Below the pieces are notes generated by a model, which saw only the letters and a list, made by a program, of their open reading frames with translations, did no database searches and was not told the DNA's origin. Positions 49,001-57,593 of a DNA stretch of 64,000 nucleotides are shown one piece after another; the first letter of the stretch is position 1, and each line of letters opens with the position of its first letter. This DNA is from Balanoglossus misakiensis (taxonomy: Eukaryota > Hemichordata), in contig CM082578.2 in assembly GCA_040954595.2 (NCBI GenBank), positions 10,168,001 through 10,232,000 of the forward strand, written 5' to 3'. Both the position numbers and the translations under genes were made by a program.

Positions 49001-52000
49001 TAAATTAAGTACATTAATGCACGTCCCCCGAGGAATTTTAAATGCTAGTACTATTGACGGTCTGCTCGCTTCATTACAACCCCTGTCAGTCTAGATTACT
49101 GTTGCATGTTTACATTAATACAGCATCCACATCAGTTTTTTATTTCTTGTCAAGACTTTCAATGTTTTAGCTAAATAATGTATAAAATTTTAATTTAGAT
49201 GTAACAAGTTGCACAAAGCGCAGAATATGCTCAATTCCTTCCAAAAAATGTCCAGTAGTGCTAATGTTCTACAGGTCCATACACTCATAAGTCATTCAAA
49301 CCTTGACAAGCTTGTGTAGCCTTGCCTAAAGGCGGCCTAGCTCTTAATCTTCCCCCATGTTGTGAACTAAATGTTCTTATCTTGGTCTATAAGCAAATGG
49401 ATTATTAACGAGAGAACCACTCTTAAAGTAAGTTCAGGAAATGGAAATGAAACTTGCCTGCTGGGTTACATGATAAACTTTGGAAGGGGAAATAAATGTT
49501 TTGCCAAGTCCCCTGAGGGGAATGGGGAACCCTATATGTGGAGACTGATGGCTAAGTTTCTTTCAGATTATTCCTACATTTCCTGTTTTTTAAAACTTAC
49601 TGCATGTAAATGTGAACTTGGAATGACATATCAGAAGATGCATTTGGTACGTATTAAAGAATTTTCCAAATATCCGTAATGGAAACATCCCTAAAACTGT
49701 ACTCCTCATGGGAATAATCAAAAGTGTATACGCACTGCAGAAAGCAAAAATTGATTAACCTTTCAAAGCAGTTTTATAGACATCCACAAGCCTAATTTCA
49801 CCCACAATGTACATGTAGTAAATCTTTTCATTGGGAGAATAAAAACCTTTGACATGTCCAGAAGAATTAGGAAATAATATTGTCAGTCTACAATTATTTT
49901 GGGTCTCACTATGTATCCTTGTCACTTGATATGAATAATTCACACACTTTTGCTTGTAACGAGTGTCTCATTCTGGTGCCTGGGCAAGAGCCCTCCCCAA
50001 TTTTTTTACATTTTCAGTCTCTTTGTACCATGCACGCAAATTTTAGATGTACATTTATCATGTACGAAGAAGATGCAGAGGACATGCATAAATAATGTCA
50101 CACGTAAACACAAACAAAACATCACTTCCTTGTACATGTACGCAATTTGCACTTGTAATGAGCACATTGGGTATATACTCGTAAACTATTTAAAAGCTGC
50201 CATTAGTGTCCATAGTGGAACTTGGCTTCTGATGGAATTTTAATCAGGCACATTCCAATCCAATGGCATCAATTAAACATAATACATGCTCATTAATTGC
50301 ATATACTGGTATAATATGCTTGAGAAAATCCATTTGGACAGAGGCATAGCTTTTGCATACATTCAACCACCTGATCCAGTCTTGAATTAATTGGTTTCAT
50401 CATTAAGTGTGGAAAATTGGCAAACCACAGAAAACATAGAATATCCCTCTTCAAAAGAAAGAACTTGCATTTTCTTTCACTGAGACGTGTTGCATGAAAA
50501 TTTACTCAAAAGTTGCTTTTAAAAAAAATGATCTTCATGACCAGTATGGATTAGATCACACATCCAATGTACCAGTCTTTTCTCATACATACAGAATACA
50601 GGGAGCGTTCACTGTCATGTGGACGGGGAGGGCTTCTGACAATGGTTAGAATTTATAACTTTGCCTTTAGGGGCAATGTCAAAAGTTCAAAGTGTCTGTT
50701 AAAAAATCTTTATTATTCCAAATGGTGTTCGTTTGAATTTGAATCACATATGCAGCTGGGCCATGAGTTTTTGACCCCCCCCCCCCCCCTCCTTTGTATG
50801 AATGAACTCAGTCTGGTTATGCAGATGGACAGATTGACAAATTTCACAGAAACAACAAATTCTGATCAGTAAAGCCTGCATTTCAAATATGTCCAAGGTG
50901 ACCTGTCAAACAAAGTGGTCTACATGTACATATTAAAGCACTCAGTATGATTAACTTGGCTTCTTTTCAACAAATTTACACGCACATGTAATGTATGCAG
51001 TCCACATTTATTCACCCATAAATTGGATAATCAAATGAATATCTAATTCAGCTCAACTGCCACAGACATTTCAGAACGCCAGCACTCAAGCCAAAGAATG
51101 CAAAAACAGTGAAAATCGCTTGAGTCATTTCCCTAGCACATCTCATATTCATGATCATTCATTTTTTGCACGAACTCTGAACTTGATGTGCTTGCTAACT
51201 GTAACTGCCCATAGACCCTAATTCAGACTGGCAGATGTGAATCCAATTAATCTCATGCAAAGCTAAGATTGCACCAAACTTGTCAACATATTTCACTTTG
51301 CTAGAGATAAACTTTGCCATGGCAATCGACGAGCATGAAGGCATGACTGCAATTTATAGAGTCCTTCTCGGTCCGAGACTCTCCCCTCGGGTGCAATCAG
51401 ACCGGCCAGCAGAAGTAGGTTTGTGGTTCAAATCACCGGAACCAGAAGATAGATTCTGACAGACTGTCTGGGGTTAAGAGATTCCAGAGCAAGAGTTATA
51501 AAGATCATTTTACAGCTGGTTGGCTCGGACAATTAATTTCACTCTTGCACAAACTCAAGATTACATGATGGCAGATTTCTGCCAGATAACCATAGACAGT
51601 AGAGCACATATCTTTCTACTGTCAATGGTTCAACAAATAGAAGAACAACATGATTTTTTGATGTACTGAAATTTTGTAGCAAAAACAAAATCCAACAAAA
51701 TGTTAAAAAGTTGACCAAGACAGTCACACAGAATTCATGAAATACATGTAGGGGTAACACATCTCTTTAAGCTACTAATAAAGTAAGTTGTCAACTTTGT
51801 TTACCCACAATGCAATTATTATAAATGTAATGCCCCCCTAGCTTGAAGAAGAAATATATAAGGTAGTGAAAATTGAATTTTTATACAGTAAATCACATAT
51901 AAACGCATATGTACAAGAACTCCAGCCACGGTACCTGCCGTGATTGTATGGTTGCATCCCCTAAAGTCACCCAAAGAATGAATATGAGACCTATAGATCA

Positions 52001-55000
52001 GCACTGGCTTACATGTAATATTATGCTTGCAATGACACCTCTGAATTATTCTCATAGCAAGATTCCACTGAGACCGACTTCACGGGGATGCCAGCTTGTA
52101 CAGTTACATCATTTTCACTGGCTAGAGTTGTGGCATAACAACCTAAGTTCAGTGTACTGCGCGATGCTTACAGGCTCAAGTTTCTTTAATAGCAAAGAGC
52201 GATTCTAGACTAGCTAGCGCCAACAAAAATATGACCACATGGAAGTGTGGGTAATTTAGCGAGCACTGGGGATACAATTTCCCAAACTCCAGCTGTATAT
52301 CTCAATTCTTTCGACTGGTACCTGGAGGCACTGACGAATGGCCGTGTGAATCATATGGTTCTAAATTACCCTTCAATGTCCGTAGAGAATCCACGTATGC
52401 TGCACATACTGTGAGCCAGTTTTAATTTATTTTTATTAATATACCGGCATTAGTTAGTCGGCGACATTTGACATTACCGGATGCGTGGTTTTTCAGACTC
52501 TGCCTCTGGGCAAATATTCCTCATATTTTCGCAAGTACGCTCGGGTTCTAACTGCGGCGTACCGGGAATTCGTGATAATTCACACCCTGTCCAGAAATTA
52601 CGTGCGTGCAATAAATATATTCCAGGGATTTTGCAATTGCTTTTTAAGATTTTAATTGGATTTCTGCATTTCTTAGGGGGAAAGTTGACTGCACTGTGTG
52701 GAGTGATGCTGCTGATAACGTGCTTGCACATGTATAATGTTATTGCAGGAGTCTGACGAGACAACCGGTAATTACGCCATGCCGATGTTACCCCAGGTTT
52801 CCTGATATCAGGGAACAGCGTTTCCAAATTGAGGTCATATTGCGGTCACAAGTGTGTTCTGGATGCACTCCAAATGATAAAATAGGGTCATGATTTTGCG
52901 GTGTGGACCACACACTCCTCACATATCTCATCACACTGGTACCCCTTCCACTGAGTTTCCTGAAAACAAAACCAACCCTGCCATTTTCATCAATAGTTTC
53001 GCTTCATCACTACTTTACTCCAATTTCACAAAAAATGTCAAGTATCCTTGGAATTTTGTTGTCCTCACGAATTTCACAAATGCTGTCACTTGCACTCACT
53101 TTCAGAAAGACAAAGCTTACTTTGACACCTACACGTAAAATCACCCATGACTTCACGCTGAAATTCTAACACCCGTCCGGAATTCCAACCATTTTCTAGT
53201 TTGTTTCTCCTGTTGGATAATTAACAGACCTGAGGCAATGTTTCTGGCAAGGTATCACTGTTTCACCACCAACTTTCTTTGCTGTTGCACAGACAAGCGT
53301 AATGTTAGTGTAGATCTGAGTGGCCAAAACTCAATGCAGCTTGATCTAGCTGTCAAAGTGGAAAATTGCGTTGACTTCCACTTTAAAAACAGCGCATGTG
53401 GGCTGATGAACGAATAACACTCCGAGATATTTCTCATCTGCTGTGCTCATGACATTCTGCAAAGTCTGCCAAGATCAGATCAGAGCTCCCATGTCTGCGC
53501 AGTGTGATTGACAAAACAGATGTATGTCACCGATTACAGTAAAAACATGGAAGGAGGGAAAAATTATCTGGGGAAAACTGTACTATTTTAGGATCAGTGT
53601 CCATCCGGTTCAGGACAGCTGATATACATGTACTGGACCCTGTGAGGAATTGGAAGTGTTTCCCTATTTATATTTGACCATCTGCATCGTTGAGGCCTGG
53701 AAAATAGCAGCCTAAAAAGTTACTGTGGAATATTAGCCCATGGATGTGACTTTCCTTCACAGTGACATTTTTAGACCATGGCCAATTGGAGATGAGTTGT
53801 GGACAGCTTGCGGTGATGTCAGACATGGATAAAAAGATCCATACTCTCCCTGATAATCTGCTAACTGTTTTGCCCTGTTGGTCAACTTTTTAAAAGTACA
53901 TGTACCAGTAAAAATAACATTATATCACGTTTGCTTCATGACAAGGTTTTTAACTTTGGCTTGCCAAGAATTACAGCGCAATAAAAGCAGTTTCCTGAGA
54001 GAAATAAAATTCCCTTCCTCCCGAGAGGATACAGTCGACCTGTAAATCAACAAGCGCAGAAAGCAAATCTAAATATATTTTGCCGCTTTGGAGTGCAGGT
54101 CGCCTGAGGTCATCACGCACACACAGGAATTGCATTTGAAAACACGACAGCGCTGTAAATTTAAACGCTTTATATATACTGATGCTGGGGGAATCAGATT
54201 CTATTGCCCATACCTGTTTTGGTCTGTCAGTTCAGTGCAAAGAGCCTACATGTAAGTTTATAAACTACATACATGACTGTACAAGTATGTACTTGAATTT
54301 GAATTATTTGATTACTCTTCGTCAATGCATCTTTCAAAAGTAAATGAGTTTTCATCATTATATCGTTACTGTTTAACAGCTACATGTACTGTTCCTTTAG
54401 TTTGAAGAAAAGGAAGATCAACTTCCCATTAATGTACTGGATTTATATATCTCACTGAAAGAATGGCATACCTATGATATCTTGGGGTATTACACTGTGG
54501 AGGTTAAATATTTGTGCCGTATATATCGGACTATAATGAGATACATTGGGGATCAGACTTAAAGTGTCTGGTTTCCCCTAACATGTACACATTCTGCAGG
54601 AGTTCTGTATAATAGTATGCTTAAAATACCAACACACAAACTCAATAAAGAACTACTTGATTAATCCCGACAGGCCATGTTACAGAGCGTTGACTTTTCA
54701 TGCATTCTGGATAGAATCTTAATTATGAGTCACACATGAGTGCAGGTGTCTTTCGACCATTACTGAATTAATTTGTCCATTAATTAAAAGTAATTTGAAC
54801 AAAATTGAAACATCAATTATTCTCACAGACATATTTATGGTGTTTTTTATGAAGTGTCACAGCCATGGAGATCTTTAAAGATTAAATTTGGAATTTATTA
54901 TGTGGAACTTAACGTTTTACTTGGATGCACAAGAAAGACCTTCCTAGGCTGAAAAGGATAAATCATCTTACTTATTTCTGAGGTATCAGTATATAAACAC

Positions 55001-57593
55001 ACTTGAGAAGTATTTCATCAAAACGTCGACACAGCACATTTCATAACACGGTACACAACAGCTCATTCGATCATGGCAAATGTTGGCATACAAAATGATA
55101 AGTTATTGCTGTGGGAATAGAATGCAGCTTTGGGATAGAAATGGACTAATTAATCCCTTGATGGGATTAGGCTTAATCTCTTCAGATGCCTTTCATTGCG
55201 ATTGAAGGCAAAGTACGGCTGTTGAATCTTGGACAAAAGCGTCCCACAATCCTCTTTGGCACAGGGATGTGCAACCACTGTATATTTACAGAACAAAATT
55301 AATTTAATCCAAATGCTTCATAAAGTTGGTGCAGTAGAAGTTCACTGCGCTACCTGGAGACTTGAAAATATGGTACATACACTCAAGAGAGAGATTGAGA
55401 GCAAGACTGCAATTATATAAATGATCACTGAATGAGCAGTAAATTTAATGCAATTTCACATAAATGGACTGTGGAATATTGAAAGCAATATGCAGCATTC
55501 CATCTACATTTATGGGGTTCGCCCCATTCTAGATCCGTGTTCAGAACTTCACCTTACATGTTTTGTTGTTTTATTCATAATTTCTGTTCAAGTACATCAT
55601 GTGAATTGAGTGTGCATGGCATGGACTCTCAAGCACAAAAAACACTATCAGAGACAGTAGTTATTTATGCTACATACACTTTACTTACTGGATTGGCAGG
55701 AATGTAAATGATTCTAGCTTTAGCATTGGCAAAAAATTTGGCACACTGAACTCCAAACACTGAACTTGGGCATACCCAGTGTCACTAACTATTTATTAGC
55801 TCACATAGCAAACTATTTATAAACAAATCACAATAAGGATAAGTATATGAAGCACTATGTTTATTCTAGTATGTGGTAGGTGAACGTTGTATATGAACTT
55901 ATTCGGCCAATTACTCTCAAGTTGACAGCTGTTCTACCGGTATATACTTCAAACGCTGGACTGGGGTATACCATTAAAACAGTCTACCGGTAAAATAGCA
56001 CATGAACATTTGCAGATCTCTCTTCTAATTCAAGCAAACTAAAATTACTAGCCACATCATATTACTTTATCCTATGGCACTGCGTATACACACACTTCAG
56101 GAATACTCACTGTGGCATTTAGTTCCGAGACTGGAATCCATCAAATGTTGCCTCACCATATCAGCCGAGATGAGGTTACACATGCAAACTCAGATACCTC
56201 ACCAGGCCATATATCATTTCTAATGTCAAATACTTATTACTTTTTATATAAATGCTATCACATCACGAGGCCGCTCATATTTTATTGTGAGCTGAGACCC
56301 CTGGTGGGATCTAACCTGATCTGGTGGGTGTAAGCCAAAGTGTGAGCGCATTAAAAGCCACAATGCAATGGAATCCAACGCAGAATGGCGGTTAATGCAG
56401 AAATCACATGGTGGTTAGTAGTACCAATTAACATTCCTTTTGGCCTGAAGTAAAACGGCCAGAGGTGGTTGCTAAATAGGTTAACCTTGCCAACTCTGCT
56501 GCACCAGCTCTTACACACACAGAAGTCCACTCGAAACATTAAACCCTTGGCTTTGAAACTGATGCCCCAGAATGCATGCAGCTTCAGTATGACATTTCAG
56601 GAATGGGAAAGAAAACTTCCCAGGATTGTCTTCTGAGTGTGTGATACAGCTATAAACAGCATATAAACAGAATATGATCCTATCATTATCGATCATAATT
56701 CTTACATGGGGTCAACATGCAGTCAGAGCACTTTCCATCCATCTCCTTGTATATAAAAGTCTGAAAGCAACTTGTAAAAAGTCCCGAGTAACTTCAGATA
56801 CTAATTACAGTATAAAATTTGTGGGTTTCTATAAATACACTGACGCTGATTTCTCATTATCGGAACACTTGATATCTTCGTGTGTCAACATGCAGTAACA
56901 TCACTTTTTATTATTGTAACCTAGTGGACGCATTGCCTTAAACTTTCGATCTTTGCGGTGCATACATGCCAACTTTAATTAAGTGACATCAACTTTATAC
57001 GACACTGAAATGGACTGATGGATTCACCAGATGTGAAATGATTAATATTAATTATGGATAATTAATATTAATGCCTGATCTCAATGACAAAACTGGTCTC
57101 AATGAGTAAAACTTTATGAAGTTTGTCGTTTTCAGTTTCAAGGAGGGAGAGAGCGAATTTGCTAATAGAGCAGAACATTTGGTGAAGTGTGAAGCAATGT
57201 GTGTGTGTCACTGTGATGTGACAAGACGAGTATTTTTTTTTTTATCACACACCCTACCTGGGCTAGCTTTTGCAGCAAAGGCGACATTTCCTCGACGGCC
57301 TTTGCTGGATCTTTGTTCAATCCTTCCGCCTCCATTCCTTCCAGGATGTTCCGTTGATCTGCCGGCTTTGGATCCCCTTGTCCCACTGCACCACCACCGT
57401 CCCCAAGTTCTCGTTCTCGCCCGGAGTTAAAAGTGGCCACTGCCGGTACTTGCTCCAGGGCTACTCGCTTGTCCTGCACCACCGAGTCCATCCGATACAC
57501 CAGGTACACGTAAAAACTCCCAAGCGGGAGCAGCAAGAGAAATATATTCCTCAACGGGGAATGGCAGAACGGTCGCAATATCCGACGCATCAT
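36790..57593 (-). CDS. CPED1: CPED1: membrane-anchored TTL-like ATP-grasp + cadherin-like + PC-esterase protein, complete (19 exons, 1153 aa)
   Basis: Predicted type II membrane protein of the secretory pathway: short basic N-terminus, one hydrophobic segment (about residues 17-33), then a lumenal chain. Domains in order: a tubulin-tyrosine-ligase-like ATP-grasp region (about 113-530; NRIPGI...WRKDSF, CWVLP, Lys302 in KWVFKSP, YVLVTSVSPLRAF, Asp458 in LLGFD, Glu471-Val-Asn473); an acidic linker (about 564-686); a cadherin-like beta-sandwich (about 688-810; LTPTFDALVTDYRVTVPYD); and a PC-esterase (about 850-1034; nucleophile Ser904 in LFIGDSTNRG, GGVHWL, and Asp1027/His1030 in DGVH). At least nine sequons support a lumenal location. 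Nineteen exons join in phase, one through a GC-AG intron. Family activity is not established to my knowledge; acyl-esterase chemistry on glycans is inferred from PC-esterases. Human CPED1 is 1026 residues. Confidence 0.93.
37225..37371 (-). CDS. CPED1: CPED1 exon 18 (followed by a GC donor)
   Basis: 147 bp in phase 0. Encodes KEQSKLLLHNSGLRDYAVSR, GYDVVETLNITMARYKDFLQ and GKCACHFHK. The donor is aag|gcaagt, a GC-AG intron. NIT sequon. Confidence 0.9.
37372..38466 (-). other. CPED1 intron 17 (1.1 kb)
   Basis: Unremarkable intron; no repeat or exon recognised. Confidence 0.75.
38467..38554 (-). CDS. CPED1: CPED1 exon 17 (catalytic Asp-His)
   Basis: 88 bp. Encodes EGLTGIRKIMKGLGAGFHQP then IDGVHCLSL. 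The DGVH sequence is the D-x-x-H pair expected at the end of an SGNH/PC-esterase domain. Donor gtaagt. Confidence 0.9.
38555..39056 (-). other. CPED1 intron 16
   Basis: 502 bp; nothing recognised. Donor gtgaga, acceptor gtcgacag. Confidence 0.75.
39057..39379 (-). CDS. CPED1: CPED1 exon 16 (catalytic serine)
   Basis: 323 bp. Encodes VLFIGDSTNRGIMYYLMEQV, YTHVNGNRTLVSFAYYPQFW and TVLVLGGVHWLATHHLN. Ser904 in GDS is the predicted nucleophile. Sequons NRT and NST. Locally GC-rich relative to flanking introns. Confidence 0.96.
39380..41713 (-). other. CPED1 intron 15 (2.3 kb)
   Basis: AT-rich intron inside the esterase region with a 17-base poly-A run at about 39607-39623. No further exon needed by phase was found. 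Confidence 0.75.
41714..41850 (-). CDS. CPED1: CPED1 exon 15 (PC-esterase N-terminal block)
   Basis: 137 bp. Encodes RWVLPCSSCDTRSSCYWKHA, SWYPYECQHLRMP and LKQCLAGKK. The GRW...C.W.P..C....L..CL.GKK pattern precedes the GDS motif in PC-esterases. Confidence 0.94.
42111..42234 (-). CDS. CPED1: CPED1 exon 14
   Basis: 124 bp. Encodes DCDLPVFPKEPCGLTTVPGI, then TWNQFQSSAAMLPPCHSGDV. Cysteine-containing link into the esterase. Donor gtatgt. Confidence 0.9.
42514..42694 (-). CDS. CPED1: CPED1 exon 13 (cadherin-like, second half)
   Basis: 181 bp. Encodes PVNFSLGIGENRVSMHVVDV, WVINTYTVYVYRKK and FNPELDHQVCSLIQ. The N-x-v-x-v-x-V...TYTVYVYR ending closes the beta-sandwich. Confidence 0.94.
42838..43027 (-). 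CDS. CPED1: CPED1 exon 12 (cadherin-like beta-sandwich, first half)
   Basis: 190 bp. Encodes MPYLVGLHLDPDITLTPTFD, ALVTDYRVTVPYDTVLIKVW and CDCEARLEDKYGPS. The L..L....L.P.F...T.Y.V.VPYD pattern is characteristic of the Pfam cadherin-like beta-sandwich family. Confidence 0.94.
43028..43386 (-). other. CPED1 intron 11
   Basis: 359 bp; nothing recognised inside. Donor gtgagc, acceptor ttttcag. Confidence 0.8.
43387..43756 (-). CDS. CPED1: CPED1 exon 11 (acidic linker)
   Basis: 370 bp. Encodes LYPSYDCAKYSLLLRDVRRL, a Pro/Ser segment, then SPGVDDDVYLNQTAGKRAEG and DNVFDDDEPVVDAKYRRPRC. Likely flexible; NQT sequon. Confidence 0.92.
44012..44116 (-). CDS. CPED1: CPED1 exon 10
   Basis: 105 bp in phase 0. 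Encodes GINCQPSHQLCLTEGDLEYL and LDSRRQTANKGSFQQ. Donor gtttgt is weak but fixed by phase. Confidence 0.88.
44117..44544 (-). other. CPED1 intron 9
   Basis: 428 bp; nothing recognised beyond the splice sites. Confidence 0.75.
44545..44715 (-). CDS. CPED1: CPED1 exon 9 (EVN motif end)
   Basis: 171 bp in phase 0. Encodes VNGQPHMQASSSDDGWASNT, QNAIDDTVGILFAK and EALEQLDSSIGVV. Asn473 completes Glu-Val-Asn. Confidence 0.92.
44954..45026 (-). CDS. CPED1: CPED1 exon 8 (Mg-binding Asp and Glu)
   Basis: 73 bp. Encodes CKHCFQLLGFDLIFNATFHA then IVVE. Asp458 (GFD) and Glu471 occupy TTL metal-site positions. An NAT sequon lies between them. Confidence 0.93.
45274..45461 (-). CDS. CPED1: CPED1 exon 7
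   Basis: 188 bp. Encodes VPNRTWYFAQLKQYLRHNHG, NMESAIVQTLLVAESTLAAS and TSSPSDDPY. It corresponds to the TTL helices before the C-terminal ATP-grasp strands. It has an NRT sequon. Confidence 0.93.
45462..45975 (-). other. CPED1 intron 6
   Basis: 514 bp, AT-rich; nothing recognised. The donor is gtacac, weaker than the others in this gene. Confidence 0.7.
45976..46150 (-). CDS. CPED1: CPED1 exon 6 (TTL-like core strand)
   Basis: 175 bp. Encodes VVQQYFANPLLVFGLPINIR, then AYVLVTSVSPLRAFIHSEGL and VHYRQDQRSFKK. The strongest TTL signature: compare the family pattern of NPLLI-G-K-F-D-x-R followed by Y-V-L-V-T-S-x-x-P-L. Arg352 is kept; the Asp before it is Asn. Confidence 0.94.
46151..46627 (-). 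other. CPED1 intron 5 with small inverted repeat
   Basis: 477 bp. It contains an inverted repeat (cacaggtgcctg at 46194-46205 and caggcacctgtg at 46262-46273) bordered by direct copies of gtttagtcac (46187-46196 and 46275-46284). Confidence 0.8.
46628..46808 (-). CDS. CPED1: CPED1 exon 5 (ATP-grasp lysine)
   Basis: 181 bp. Encodes LRKSQLSPLCWVLPEQYEQF, then GSEIKWVFKSPNPGGTIQV and KERDVAKVR. The WVLP and KWVFKSP blocks align with TTL-family TWILP and WIVKP. The donor is gtaagt at 46622-46627. Confidence 0.92.
47039..47123 (-). CDS. CPED1: CPED1 exon 4 (TTL-like NxxPG...RKD block)
   Basis: 85 bp. Encodes VNRIPGIRNTLWRKDSFCHT then MAAARKLP. It matches the TTL-family block N-x-x-P-G ... t-r-K-D-x-x-x. 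Donor gtaagt. Confidence 0.92.
47124..47471 (-). other. CPED1 intron 3
   Basis: 348 bp with canonical ends; nothing recognised inside. Confidence 0.8.
47472..47644 (-). CDS. CPED1: CPED1 exon 3
   Basis: 173 bp. Encodes DTGEDTSDGKTQQHQVQP, NEWEGWMVLLCMTFTDGDSS and YSCLAPHQK. Acceptor ctttcag, donor gtaaaa. Confidence 0.88.
47861..48062 (-). CDS. CPED1: CPED1 exon 2 (start of TTL-like region)
   Basis: 202 bp. Encodes IEAKILHQSEKAEYIVQVKG, QQNVIDRDLPVYEQAFKKRG and LIETNDTVYSNTE. A Rossmann-like start of the ATP-grasp module. Donor gtaaag. Confidence 0.92.
48063..57257 (-). other. CPED1 intron 1 (9.2 kb)
   Basis: AT-rich intron separating the membrane-anchor exon from the enzymatic exons. It contains a poly-C run (50775-50789) and a perfect AT palindrome (57041-57072). 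No coding exon that would fit the CPED1 frame, and no other gene, was recognised. Confidence 0.75.
57041..57072. repeat. Perfect AT-rich palindrome
   Basis: Two 15-bp arms (attaatattaattat and its exact reverse complement) around a 2-bp gg spacer, close to the 3' side of CPED1 exon 1. Confidence 0.95.
57258..57593 (-). CDS. CPED1: CPED1 exon 1 (membrane anchor and stem)
   Basis: Starts at tandem ATGs (57593, 57590): MMRRILRPFCHSPLRNIF, followed by the hydrophobic LLLLPLGSFYVYLVY. A Gly/Pro-rich stem then ends SPLLQKLAQ at donor gtaggg, phase 0. The next in-frame upstream codons lack an ATG, so 57593 is the best start. Confidence 0.82.

Noticed and set aside
49755-49943. Minus-strand 62-codon frame in CPED1 intron 1 as an extra exon
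   Set aside because: Exon 1 joins exon 2 in phase with continuous family-like sequence; no good splice sites flank this frame.
51350-51450. tRNA-like B-box word ggttcaaatc in CPED1 intron 1
   Set aside because: No matching A box or cloverleaf arms at the right distance; not called as a tRNA or SINE.
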